16,394 nt of DNA, taken from assembly GCA_035290025.1 (NCBI GenBank), contig DATDVL010000008.1, forward strand, positions 1-16,394, written 5' to 3'. The translations under genes were made by a program, and so were the position numbers. Positions within the stretch are counted from its first letter, which is position 1; every line of letters starts with the position of its first letter. The notes below the pieces were generated by a model that saw only the letters and a list, made by a program, of their open reading frames with translations, ran no database searches and had not been told where the DNA came from. Shown piece after piece: positions 6,706 through 13,784 of this stretch. This DNA comes from DATDVL01 sp035290025 (lineage in GTDB: Archaea; Nanobdellota; Nanobdellia; SCGC-AAA011-G17; DATDVL01).

Positions 6706-7116
6706 ATGCATGATAGTGGTAGAATAGGATTAGTATATAGTCGTCAAGAAGGTATTAGTGCTACTGATGTTTTTGATAAAGTTTTTAGTAATATCTCTCT
6801 TCCGGCACATACACTTTTTTCTCCTGACACTAATTACTTGATGGGCGATGCTTATCGTGGGAGGGTTCCTTTTGCTGAGTCTACTGATTTTGTTGATGTG
6901 CGTGTTGGTCGTTTAGATGGTCCTCATGATGCATACTTTTTAGATGTTTTGAGTGTTGATCCTTCTATTCGTTTTTCTGCACCTGTTTTTCATGATCGTT
7001 TAGATGATTTGGTAAGGGGCTTGACCCAGCATTTTGGTTCTCGTAAAGATCGTCAGTTGCGGGCTGAGGCAACGTCTTTAGTAATTTTGCGTCGTCGTTT
7101 GGGTCTTTCAGAATAG
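6706..7116 (+). CDS. Hypothetical protein, 136 aa, function not recognised
   Basis: I recognise no family. The frame is open from 6580, but its first 62 bases overlap the chimeric mini-ORF in another frame, and the Leu-rich residues there (MLLLMMRRWVFLWLL) are that remnant read out of phase. ATG 6706 has a TATA box 30 bases upstream and is the better start, giving MHDSGRIGLVYSRQEG. The protein looks soluble and mixed alpha/beta, with a central acidic section (DFVDVRVGRLDGPHDAYFLD) and a basic helical C-terminus from about residue 98 (HDRLDDLVRGLTQHFGSRKD, then ATSLVILRRRLGLSE). Codon use is of the sigma-gene type at the 5' end (ATA, TTA, AGA). It lies between the two arms of the promoter duplication, so it arrived with, or was enclosed by, that event. 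Confidence 0.68.
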   Translation: MHDSGRIGLVYSRQEGISATDVFDKVFSNISLPAHTLFSPDTNYLMGDAYRGRVPFAESTDFVDVRVGRLDGPHDAYFLDVLSVDPSIRFSAPVFHDRLDDLVRGLTQHFGSRKDRQLRAEATSLVILRRRLGLSE

Positions 7117-7124
7117 GTTCTGTC

Positions 7125-7203
7125 GTTAATAACCTTTAAAAGTCGTTTTTCTTATGGTTTTATGATGAAATATCGTTATCTTTGGTTGTTAATAGTAGCT
7201 GCT
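7125..7203 (+). repeat. Right arm of the direct repeat (native GT39 promoter and 5' end)
   Basis: Partner of 6509-6587. It includes the TATA box at 7135-7142 and the first 14 codons of the intact GT39 gene. As it is continuous with a full-length gene it is probably the parental copy. Confidence 0.9.
7135..7142 (+). promoter_or_regulatory. TATA box of the first GT39-like gene
   Basis: TTTAAAAG lies 27 bases before ATG 7162 (30 before the second in-frame ATG, 7165), giving a leaderless start. Confidence 0.62.
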
Positions 7204-8694
7204 TTTTTGCTTCGTTTAGTCTTAGCGTTTTCTCATCAGTCTATTGAGATTGATGGTGTGTATTATGCTCGTATGGGTGAGAATTTGTGGTCGGGTCATG
7301 GTTTGGTTGATGTTGAGGGTCGTGTGAATACTGTTTTTATGCCGTTGTATCCTGTCTTGTTGGGTTTGGTGAATCTTGTTGTTGGTAATCTTGAGTTTGC
7401 TGCTCGTTTCGTTGCTGTTGTTTTTGGTGCATTATTGATTATTCCTGTTTTTTTTATTGCTCGTCGTTTGTTTTCTGAAAAGGTTGCTTGGTTTGCTGCT
7501 GGTTTGACGGTTGTCTATCCCGCGTTGTCGTATATTGCTTCTATTGCATATGTTGATGCGTTGTTCTTGTTTTTGTTGTTTATGGCGTTGTGGTGTTCTT
7601 TAATGGTTGTTGATCGTCCTCGTGAGTGGACATGGTGGTCGATAATGGCTTTTTTCTCAGCGTTGTCGTATTTGTGTCGTCCCGAGTCTTTGTTGTTTTT
7701 TGTTCTGTGGGGTGTGGTTTTATTCTTTTTGTTGGAGAAGCGTTTGGTGGTTCGTCGTTGGTTGGTTATGTTAGTAATTTTTGTTGTAGTTATGCTTCCG
7801 TATGTGTTATTAGTCTATCAGTCTACGGGTGATGTTTCATTGTCAAGTAAGGGTTTTGTTATCTACAAGTTCCGTTCGTTTGAGCCTTTTTCTCCTGCGT
7901 ATGAGTCTAATATTTTTGGTTTGAATACTGCGAAGGATGATATTCTTTTGAACCCGTATACAGTGAAGGGTAGTTTGGTGGGTGAGATTCTTGCGCATCC
8001 TGCTGTTTTTTTGGAGCGTTATACAAGTAGTTTGTTGCGTGAAGTGTTTTTGACGTTGCCTATGTTGTTTCCTTTAGTGTTTTTGTCATTGTTGGGTTTG
8101 TGGTTGGTTCGTCGTGATAGGCGTCAGTGGTTGTTGGTGTCTGTTGTTCTTTTACCGTTAGTGTTTTATCCTGTTTTTTGGGTTGAGGCTCGTTATCTTT
8201 TAGTCGTTTTACCCATCTTGTTTATGTGGTGTGGTGTTGCGTGGTTTTGGCTTGCTCATCGTTTCAAGAAGTTGCCGTGGCGTCTTGCTTTGGTTGTGTT
8301 GTTTTTAGTATTATTAGTTGCTAATGTTTTTGCTCATCAGTTGGTGGATAAGCGTTTTGAGAAGGCTGATCCGCCGGTGAATCATAAGGAAGCAGGTTTG
8401 TGGTTGCATTCACAAGGCTCTGCTCTGCGTGTTATGGAACGTAAGCCGTGGGTGAGTTTTTACAGTGGTGGTTTGTTTGTGAATTTCCCGTATGCCGAGT
8501 ATGATGATTTATTAGTCTATGCGTGTAATCAGAATGTTGCTATTGTTGTGGTTGATGACCGTTATACTGCTCAGTTACGTCCGCAGGTTGCTTTCTTGTT
8601 GGATAATCCTCCGAAGGAGTTGACAGAGATATATCGTTCTTTAGATGATAGTGACAGGGTTGTTTTGTATCGTTTGGATTGTCGTAAAGCATAA
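7162..8694 (+). CDS. GT39/PMT-like multispanning membrane glycosyltransferase
   Basis: A 510-residue GT-C-fold enzyme related to protein O-mannosyltransferases, ArnT and archaeal relatives, which use polyprenyl-phosphate sugars outside the cytosol. After a first membrane helix comes the acidic loop HQSIEIDGVYYARMGENL (D31 the likely catalytic or metal-binding Asp), then TVFMPLYPVLLGL, about ten more hydrophobic segments, and a soluble C-terminal tail from about residue 400. The tail contains VNHKEAGLWLHSQGS and FYSGGLFVNFPYAEY, common at the end of this family. Two start codons lie in tandem (7162, 7165); the first is kept because the duplicated copy retains the equivalent ATG. It probably adds an outer sugar to the lipid-linked glycan or to the glycoprotein. 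Which of these, and which sugar, is open. Confidence 0.85.
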   Translation: MMKYRYLWLLIVAAFLLRLVLAFSHQSIEIDGVYYARMGENLWSGHGLVDVEGRVNTVFMPLYPVLLGLVNLVVGNLEFAARFVAVVFGALLIIPVFFIARRLFSEKVAWFAAGLTVVYPALSYIASIAYVDALFLFLLFMALWCSLMVVDRPREWTWWSIMAFFSALSYLCRPESLLFFVLWGVVLFFLLEKRLVVRRWLVMLVIFVVVMLPYVLLVYQSTGDVSLSSKGFVIYKFRSFEPFSPAYESNIFGLNTAKDDILLNPYTVKGSLVGEILAHPAVFLERYTSSLLREVFLTLPMLFPLVFLSLLGLWLVRRDRRQWLLVSVVLLPLVFYPVFWVEARYLLVVLPILFMWCGVAWFWLAHRFKKLPWRLALVVLFLVLLVANVFAHQLVDKRFEKADPPVNHKEAGLWLHSQGSALRVMERKPWVSFYSGGLFVNFPYAEYDDLLVYACNQNVAIVVVDDRYTAQLRPQVAFLLDNPPKELTEIYRSLDDSDRVVLYRLDCRKA

Positions 8695-8698
8695 AAAG
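8691..8698 (+). promoter_or_regulatory. TATA box of the second GT39-like gene
   Basis: ATAAAAAG overlaps the TAA stop of the preceding gene and starts 31 bases before ATG 8722. It favours ATG 8722 over the in-frame TTG at 8701, which would lie between box and transcription start. The box is less canonical than the others. Confidence 0.5.
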
Positions 8699-8721
8699 GC
8701 TTGTCTCTAGTTTTTGTGGTA

Positions 8722-10293
8722 ATGGATGTTGTTAATGTTCGTAAGCAGCGTTTCTTGTCGTTGGTGAAGTCGAGAGAGGTTTGGGTTATTGTGGGTATTT
8801 TGTTGTTAGCGTTTGTTCTTCGTTTTGTGCTTGCTGTTTCGTATGCTCCTCCTGCGCAATGGTGGGATTCTGGTGATTATTTGACGGGTGCTAAGGAGAT
8901 TGCGGGTATTGTTGATTTGGATACGTATGATTTGTCTCCTCGTCGTCCTTTTTTCTTGTCTGCTTTTTGGGGTTTCTTGTTGAAGTTGGGTGGTTCTGAT
9001 ACGACGTTATTATTTTTCCAAGTAGTTTTTTCTGTTGCTGTTGTATGGTTAACGTACTTGTTAGGTAAGCGTTTGTTTTCTTTACCGATTGCGTGGATCG
9101 CTGCTTTTTTATCTGCAGTTTTTTGGCAGTATTTGTTTCATACGACGCGGTTATTGACAGATCTTCCTTCGTTGGCGTTTTGGTTGGCGTGTGCGTACTT
9201 TTTCTGGCGTGGTTATGGTGAGGAGGGTGGTACGAAGTATCTGATATGGTCAGGTGTTTTCTTCGGTTTGGCGTGGTTTACGCGTGCTGCGAGTGTCATG
9301 TATATTGTTCCGTTATTGGCTGTTGTTCTGGTGAAGGATCGTTGGCGTTTCTTGTTGAATAAGAAGTTGTGGGTGATGGTGCTTGCTGCTATGATTATTG
9401 TTTCTCCTTTTATTATTTGGTTGTTTGCTTCGTTTGATAATCCTATTCAGAAGTTTACAGGTATTGGTGGTGGTGAGCAGCGTTTTGCTGGTCGTGGTCA
9501 GGTACAGTACTTATGGTTGAATCTTGCGCATGTTGCTGATGATGTTCTTTCTCCCGTGATTAGTGGTTTGACGTCGTATAAAAGTTTCTTGGGCTTTTTG
9601 CTTCTTCTTGTAGTGTTTGTTTTGTGTTCTCGCTTGTTTTTCGGTTTTGATGTGTTGTGGAAGTCTCGTGATAAGCAGTTGTTGAAGTATTGGTTTTTGT
9701 TAACGTGGATGCTTACTCCTTACATTTTTTATTCGTTGGTGGGTCAGGGTGTTGAGGATCGTTACTTGTTTGGTATGTTTCCTGTTTTGTTTTTATTCTT
9801 AGGTGATGGTCTTGTTCGTTGTGTGCACTTGGTGAAGTCGCATAAGGCGTGGGCTATTGCGGGTGTTATTCTTCTTTTAGGTGTTGTGGGTTATTTCCAT
9901 ATGACTATAGGCATTAATGCTTCCTTGAATGCTCGTATGGGCTTTGCTGAGGTTGCTTTGGGTGGTGTGTGGATGAAGGAGCATTCTACTCCTAATGATA
10001 GTATTATGACTGCTTCTAAGTATCAGAACATGTATTATAGTGAGCGTAACACGTATGCGTTTGTTGCGAATGGTGGTGATAAGAATAATGATTCACAGTT
10101 TTATGATCATCTGGCTAAAGTCAGTCCTAAGTTTGTGGTGCTTTCGAAGTATGAGCCTGCGTTTACTCCGCAATGGGCGTACACGTTGATTCCTTCACGT
10201 ACGGACATGTTTACACCCGTGCAGGCGTATTATGATGGCAATAATCAAGTTGCGTTGGTTGTTTATGAGTATAAAAAAAGTTCTGCTGAGTAA
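8722..10293 (+). CDS. Second GT39/PMT-like multispanning membrane glycosyltransferase
   Basis: A 523-residue GT-C-type membrane protein. It has a short basic N-terminus (RKQR), a first membrane helix, then the extracytoplasmic acidic loop APPAQWWDSGDYLTGAKEIA (D49 and D52), the family's catalytic region. RRPFFLSAFWGFLL follows, with about ten more hydrophobic segments and RTRLLTDLPSLAFWLACAYF-like paired helices in the middle (actual residues TTRLLTDLPSLAFW). A soluble C-terminal tail begins near residue 415 and includes GGVWMKEHSTPNDSIMTASK and YYSERNTYAF. The tail layout matches the preceding gene, but primary sequence differs widely, so they are family members and not a recent duplication. 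It is the last + strand gene of the glycan locus and runs convergently into the TrmB gene, with three bases between the stops. Confidence 0.82.
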   Translation: MDVVNVRKQRFLSLVKSREVWVIVGILLLAFVLRFVLAVSYAPPAQWWDSGDYLTGAKEIAGIVDLDTYDLSPRRPFFLSAFWGFLLKLGGSDTTLLFFQVVFSVAVVWLTYLLGKRLFSLPIAWIAAFLSAVFWQYLFHTTRLLTDLPSLAFWLACAYFFWRGYGEEGGTKYLIWSGVFFGLAWFTRAASVMYIVPLLAVVLVKDRWRFLLNKKLWVMVLAAMIIVSPFIIWLFASFDNPIQKFTGIGGGEQRFAGRGQVQYLWLNLAHVADDVLSPVISGLTSYKSFLGFLLLLVVFVLCSRLFFGFDVLWKSRDKQLLKYWFLLTWMLTPYIFYSLVGQGVEDRYLFGMFPVLFLFLGDGLVRCVHLVKSHKAWAIAGVILLLGVVGYFHMTIGINASLNARMGFAEVALGGVWMKEHSTPNDSIMTASKYQNMYYSERNTYAFVANGGDKNNDSQFYDHLAKVSPKFVVLSKYEPAFTPQWAYTLIPSRTDMFTPVQAYYDGNNQVALVVYEYKKSSAE

Positions 10294-10296
10294 TAG

Positions 10297-11058
10297 TTAG
10301 ATATTTTTCATTTTTTTGTCTGTTTGAAATCTTGCCGGTTTTCCTAGATTCCAGTAAATGGTAAAGATTTGTTTCATTGCTTCTGCGAAGTCTTTGTTTT
10401 TGATGATTATACCTACGAGGTCGTTTTCCCAGGTGAACATGGATACTTTTTCTCCGTAAATAAATATCATTGCTGGGAAGTTCTCTAATCCTTGGTAGAA
10501 TCGTAGTTCGCTGATGTTTTGGTATTCTTTGGTGTGGAGGATGGGTTCGTCAGTGTAGTCGTAGACCATTTTTGCTGGTATGTTTTTTTCTATGCGTGCT
10601 TGTCGTACATAATTGGGGAGGTGTTTAAGAATGGTGAGTGATTTTTTGTATCCTCCGAAGTAGTAGACTTGTTGTTTGACTCGTACGAGGTCTGCTAGGA
10701 TGGTGTGTACTCCTTTGAATCCTTCGTATATTTCTACGCTTGATGGTGTTTTGGTTGTTGTTTTGAGGTTTTTGAGTTGTGGGAGGATGGATTCTATGAG
10801 TCGTTCTTTTTCTTGGAGTTGGTCTTTAAGTTTTTCTGGTTCTGTTGCTGTGTAGTAGGTTACTCCTTTGTTGACAATGCTAGCTACGAGTCCCTTGTTA
10901 GTGAGGTATTCTAGTAAATGGTAAATTGTTGATCGTGGGTAGCCTAATTTTCGTGTGATATCTTTAATGGTGACATTTCCAAGAGGGAGGAGGGTGAGGT
11001 AAACATCTATTTCTTTTTGACTAAGTCCGTAGGTTTCTAGGGGGTAACGTAAGTCCAT
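10297..11058 (-). CDS. TrmB-family transcriptional regulator
   Basis: A 253-residue protein with the TrmB layout. The N-terminal winged helix-turn-helix (about 12-70) reads LSQKEIDVYLTLLPLGNVTI, then DITRKLGYPRSTIYHLLEYL, then NKGLVASIVNKGVTYYTATE. A short coiled segment, LKDQLQEKERLIESILPQL (about 77-95), should form the dimer interface, and a C-terminal domain from about 105 (SVEIYEGFKGVHTILADLV) resembles the TrmB effector part. Members of this mainly archaeal family sense sugars or other small molecules. The gene is divergent from the small membrane protein and convergent with the glycan locus. Its TATA box puts the transcript start at the ATG, so it is leaderless. It may control itself and the divergent gene through the shared spacer; control of glycan genes is possible but unproven. 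Confidence 0.9.
   Translation of the reverse strand: MDLRYPLETYGLSQKEIDVYLTLLPLGNVTIKDITRKLGYPRSTIYHLLEYLTNKGLVASIVNKGVTYYTATEPEKLKDQLQEKERLIESILPQLKNLKTTTKTPSSVEIYEGFKGVHTILADLVRVKQQVYYFGGYKKSLTILKHLPNYVRQARIEKNIPAKMVYDYTDEPILHTKEYQNISELRFYQGLENFPAMIFIYGEKVSMFTWENDLVGIIIKNKDFAEAMKQIFTIYWNLGKPARFQTDKKMKNI
10304..10317 (+). terminator. T-tract terminator after the glycan locus
   Basis: TTTTTCATTTTTTT starts 10 bases after the GT39 stop. Archaeal RNA polymerase commonly stops at such U-tracts without a hairpin. The same bases encode the Lys-rich C-terminus (KKMKNI) of the convergent TrmB gene, so the two genes share sequence here. Confidence 0.45.
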
Positions 11059-11081
11059 TGTTTTTTCTCAAGATAGTTTAC

Positions 11082-11089
11082 TATTTAAA
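11082..11089 (-). promoter_or_regulatory. TATA box of the TrmB-family gene
   Basis: Read on the - strand, TTTAAATA starts 31 bases before the ATG at 11058. Transcription should begin on the start codon. Confidence 0.62.
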
Positions 11090-11117
11090 TATGCCGTCCA
11101 ATTTGGAGAGCAATAAT

Positions 11118-11125
11118 CTATATAG
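11118..11125 (+). promoter_or_regulatory. TATA box of the small membrane protein gene
   Basis: CTATATAG, followed at once by a second TA-rich run (GCTATATT, 11125-11132), lies about 43-51 bases before ATG 11169. Transcription should start near 11148-11155, leaving a short leader that carries the ribosome-binding site. The self-complementary TATAGCTATA at 11121-11130 overlaps it. Confidence 0.5.
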
Positions 11126-11130
11126 CTATA

Positions 11131-11147
11131 TTACTTATTAGTAGTAA
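11131..11147. promoter_or_regulatory. Candidate operator: TTACT-N7-AGTAA inverted repeat
   Basis: TTACT (11131-11135) and AGTAA (11143-11147) form a perfect dyad between the TATA box and the predicted transcription start of the small gene. A wider pair, TTTACTA (11077-11083, next to the TrmB TATA box) and TAGTAAA (11142-11148), is also inverted. TACT...AGTA half-sites recall the TACT-N-GAGTA operator described for haloarchaeal TrmB. The match is by eye only. Confidence 0.4.
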
Positions 11148-11155
11148 AGAAAATT

Positions 11156-11162
11156 GGAGGTG
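11156..11162 (+). promoter_or_regulatory. Strong ribosome-binding site that decides the start at 11169
   Basis: GGAGGTG sits six bases before ATG 11169. The in-frame TTG at 11154 would lie upstream of this site, so it is rejected as start. It is the only near-perfect Shine-Dalgarno sequence I see among the promoter-proximal genes. Confidence 0.75.
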
Positions 11163-11168
11163 TTCAAC

Positions 11169-11477
11169 ATGAACAAAACATTAAGAAATATTATTGTGGG
11201 TGGATCATTGATTGGTGTAGGTATGGGCCTTGGTGCTAAGCTTGGCTTCGATCGTGGTGTAGAATCTGCTAGTCCTGTAGAATTTACAACTATTAGCGTT
11301 AATGATGCTGTAAATACCCTGCAAGGAAGAATCATTTTAGGTGTTGCCGAAGTAAATGTAGTTAAAGACATTAGTGGCAGAGTTACCGCATTGCATCGTT
11401 ATGAAAATGATAAAACTGAGCTATATGGTAATGGTACAACGTACGAGACTAAACAGGTCTTGCGTGCCTACCGATAA
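11169..11477 (+). CDS. Small membrane-anchored protein, 102 aa, unknown function
   Basis: Family not recognised. The N-terminus is MNKTLRN followed by a glycine-rich hydrophobic helix (IIVGGSLIGVGMGLGAKLGF, about 8-27) that looks like a signal anchor. A domain of about 75 residues follows, beginning DRGVESASPVEFTTISVND, with beta-like strands RIILGVAEVNVVKDISG and polar turns, ending TYETKQVLRAYR. With an N-in anchor this domain would face outside. It is divergent from the TrmB-family gene and has a leader with a strong ribosome-binding site, whereas the other promoter-proximal genes look leaderless, so it may be translated more strongly. Codons include more A-ending forms (AAA, GAA, GTA, ACA) than in the glycan genes. 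A target of the TrmB regulator is plausible from position only. Confidence 0.75.
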   Translation: MNKTLRNIIVGGSLIGVGMGLGAKLGFDRGVESASPVEFTTISVNDAVNTLQGRIILGVAEVNVVKDISGRVTALHRYENDKTELYGNGTTYETKQVLRAYR

Positions 11478-11492
11478 TTTTTCCTTTTTTTT
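11478..11492 (+). terminator. T-tract terminator of the small membrane protein gene
   Basis: TTTTTCCTTTTTTTT begins directly after the TAA stop and overlaps the end of the convergent phosphodiesterase gene. It fits a hairpin-free archaeal U-tract terminator. Confidence 0.5.
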
Positions 11493-12579
11493 ATTTGAAT
11501 AAGCTTTTTCCGTCACAAGGAGAGTAGGGCAGGTTCATCAAATCGAGTATGGTTGGCATTAAATTGATCATGTGTGTTTCTTCTTTTTTTGCGGGTAGTT
11601 TTTTTATGAGGTAGAATGCTTTTTGTTCTTTCGGGTCCCATCCGTGCATGGCTTTGTAGTCTATGGTAGGCGTGAAGAAGCTTGGGCTGAAGACGATTCC
11701 TTTGTTTGCTAGGTATATGGTGTCTTGTGTTGGCGGTAAGTGGTAATCTTTTGCGTTGATGATTTTTCCTTGGGTGAGTGTTTTGAGTAATATTTCTGTT
11801 TTCTCTTTTGCTTCTTCGTTGTGGTACCAGAATCGTGCGTAGGTGCTTGCTATGAAGTATTCCCAGTCTTTTCCGTAGGTTAGTCCGAGTTTGTTGAGTT
11901 CTTCTTCTAGGTTGTAGTGTTCTGTTATGGGGTCCATGCCGTGGTCGGAGAAGAAGATCATGTCAGGTTCGTCGAGTTCTTTGCAGTAGTTGTCTATTTC
12001 TTGTATTTTGTTGATTATTTCTTGGCTTTCTGGTCCGTATTTATGTCCTAGTTCGTCGAGGTCTGCGAAGTGTATGAGGATGAAGTCTGCTTGTGCTTTT
12101 CGTGCTTTGTTCATGATAGTTGCTGCGTCGTTTTTGAAGAATAACGACATGTTTCTTCCTTGGTAGTGTACGGGCCAGTCTATGGCTTCGAATGTTTTTC
12201 CGTTGTGTTCTAGGATGTCGAAGATGGTGGGTTGTGGTAGGCATCCTTTTTGCATCCATATTTTTTTCATGCTTGTTTTGAAATAGTTTGCTTTGTTGGT
12301 CTGTAGTGGTGAATAGAAGTAGTGGTTCTTAGTAAGTAGTCGTGTGAGTATGGCTAAGTGTTTGTTATGGATAGTGAATCCTGGTGTTGTTCTTTTTTCG
12401 AAAACGTCAATCACGCCGTGTTTGTCAGGGTGGTTTCCTGTCACGAATGATGCTATGATGCTGGTGTAGCCGAAGGGTACTTCTAGTTCTCCGTGTTGGT
12501 GTTTGGTTGTTTGTTCTCGTAGGTAGGGTGCGTGTTGTAAGTAATCTATTTTGAATCCATCTAAGAATATTGCTTTCAT
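11491..12579 (-). CDS. Type I phosphodiesterase / alkaline-phosphatase-superfamily hydrolase
   Basis: A 362-residue metal-dependent phosphodiesterase or phosphatase. The two-metal site can be traced: D7 in IFLDGFKIDYL; a nucleophile at T39 or S40 in PFGYTSIIASFVTG, followed by the family signature TGNHPDKHGV (47-56); D173/D175 and H179 in HFADLDELGHKYG; D212 and H213 in FFSDHGM; and H312 in MHGWDP. No signal peptide or membrane helix is seen, so it is predicted cytosolic, which is notable since many relatives are secreted. It is the last gene of the - strand operon and starts on the stop of the nucleotidyltransferase-like gene (ATGA overlap). In context it may cleave a phospholipid head group, a nucleotide-activated intermediate or a polyprenyl phosphate derivative. 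Substrate unknown; a cofactor-independent phosphoglycerate mutase is excluded by length. Confidence 0.83.
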   Translation of the reverse strand: MKAIFLDGFKIDYLQHAPYLREQTTKHQHGELEVPFGYTSIIASFVTGNHPDKHGVIDVFEKRTTPGFTIHNKHLAILTRLLTKNHYFYSPLQTNKANYFKTSMKKIWMQKGCLPQPTIFDILEHNGKTFEAIDWPVHYQGRNMSLFFKNDAATIMNKARKAQADFILIHFADLDELGHKYGPESQEIINKIQEIDNYCKELDEPDMIFFSDHGMDPITEHYNLEEELNKLGLTYGKDWEYFIASTYARFWYHNEEAKEKTEILLKTLTQGKIINAKDYHLPPTQDTIYLANKGIVFSPSFFTPTIDYKAMHGWDPKEQKAFYLIKKLPAKKEETHMINLMPTILDLMNLPYSPCDGKSLFK

Positions 12580-13784
12580 AAGAGCCTCTGAGTGTAGTAT
12601 TTTCCGTAGCAGTAGAGTGTTGCTGTTCGTAGTCCTTCAAAGTCGTTGGTGGTTATGGGTGCTAATTGTTGCAAATATTTTTTTGCTTCTTCTAGGAGTT
12701 CTGGTTCTTCGTGTGCGTAGAGGAGGAGGAATGCTGGCATCCATATGCGGAATCCTGGGTCTCGCCAGTTGAGGAGTGTTGGGTAGTATTTTGTTCGTTG
12801 TGCGTAGAGGAGGTTGAGTCCGTATTGTAGGGGAAATCCTGCGTGTTTGATGAGGGGTATGTAGGGTCCGTGGTAGGTGTAGGCGAGTTTCTTGTAGATT
12901 TTTCTCATGAGTTCTTTTTTATTCTTTGCGGTGATGCCGAGTGCGTGTTCTGCTAGGTAGGTGATGGTAAAATAGAGTGTGTCTCGTGCTTCTTTCCAGA
13001 GTTTTACCGTGTTTTTTATTTTTCTAGGTTGGAAGTCGCATTTCATGTTTGTTGCCCAGTTGACTTTTTCTGCGAGTGCGGGTAGTTCTTTGCCGTAGAT
13101 TTTTTGGAATAGTTTGTTTCTTCCTTGGTAGTAGCCGCTGAAGTGTTTTTTGAGGAGGAGTAATGCTTCTGCGCATCCAAGGTAGGTTTTGATACTGTAG
13201 TAGTTGGCGATGAGTTTTTCGTCGTTGTGGAATTTTCCTTTGCGTCGTTGGTTGTCCATGGCGAGTAAGAGTAGGCATGATTTGTTGATGAAATGCCTCC
13301 ATCCTTCGCTGAGGGGTAGTTCTTCTGCTTTGATAGTGATGAGGTGTCGGTAGTCTTTTCCGTAGAGGAGTTGTGTTGCATATTTTATTTCGTAGGTTCT
13401 GGTTGTTTTTTTGAGTCGTGGTAGTTCTTTGTGTTGGAGTGCTCGTAAGTCTACGTGGAAGTATTGTTTTCTGTTGTAGTTTTTTCCTCCGTCGCTTTCG
13501 ATGAATTCTCCTCCTCCCATGCCTATGGCTGCTGATGCTTTTTTTGCTACGCGGTCAAGTTCTGCGTCAGGTACTTTTTCTTCGGTGATGATGTACATGT
13601 CAAAGTCGTTGAAGAGTTCTTTCTTGTTGAGTATGGTTCCTTCTCCTTTTCCGAAGCTTCCGAACATGAGGATGCTTAGGGGTTGGAGTTCTTGTGCGAT
13701 AATGTTGGTGACTATTTTTGCTTTTCGTTGTACCTCTTTCTCTATGTTTCCTGGGTGTGTGGTAAACTTAAAAGTATTTTTCAT
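12576..13784 (-). CDS. Nucleotidyltransferase-fold protein with a helical C-terminal domain
   Basis: A 402-residue protein. The N-terminal part has the polymerase-beta-type nucleotidyltransferase core: LSILMFGSFGKGEGTILN (G42-S43, the GS motif), then FNDFDMYIITEE with the two metal-binding acids D60 and D62, and the third acid in YFHVDLRAL (D112). The site therefore looks active. The remaining 270 or so residues are helical with many Lys, Tyr and Leu, including LLLAMDNQRRKGKFHNDEKL and GYYQGRNKLFQKIYGKELP. No membrane helix is evident. It overlaps the preceding membrane-protein gene by 17 bases and the following phosphodiesterase by four, so translation is coupled. It may add a nucleotidyl or similar phosphoryl group to a small molecule or lipid; tRNA or antibiotic nucleotidyltransferase is less likely in this operon. 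I do not recognise the full-length family. Confidence 0.75.
   Translation of the reverse strand: MKNTFKFTTHPGNIEKEVQRKAKIVTNIIAQELQPLSILMFGSFGKGEGTILNKKELFNDFDMYIITEEKVPDAELDRVAKKASAAIGMGGGEFIESDGGKNYNRKQYFHVDLRALQHKELPRLKKTTRTYEIKYATQLLYGKDYRHLITIKAEELPLSEGWRHFINKSCLLLLAMDNQRRKGKFHNDEKLIANYYSIKTYLGCAEALLLLKKHFSGYYQGRNKLFQKIYGKELPALAEKVNWATNMKCDFQPRKIKNTVKLWKEARDTLYFTITYLAEHALGITAKNKKELMRKIYKKLAYTYHGPYIPLIKHAGFPLQYGLNLLYAQRTKYYPTLLNWRDPGFRIWMPAFLLLYAHEEPELLEEAKKYLQQLAPITTNDFEGLRTATLYCYGKYYTQRLL

Noticed and set aside
6028..7116. Possible paralogy of the two orphan proteins (6028 and 6706), as expected from a duplication
   Set aside because: By eye the two proteins share no aligned motifs, and the direct repeat involves the GT39 promoter and not these genes.
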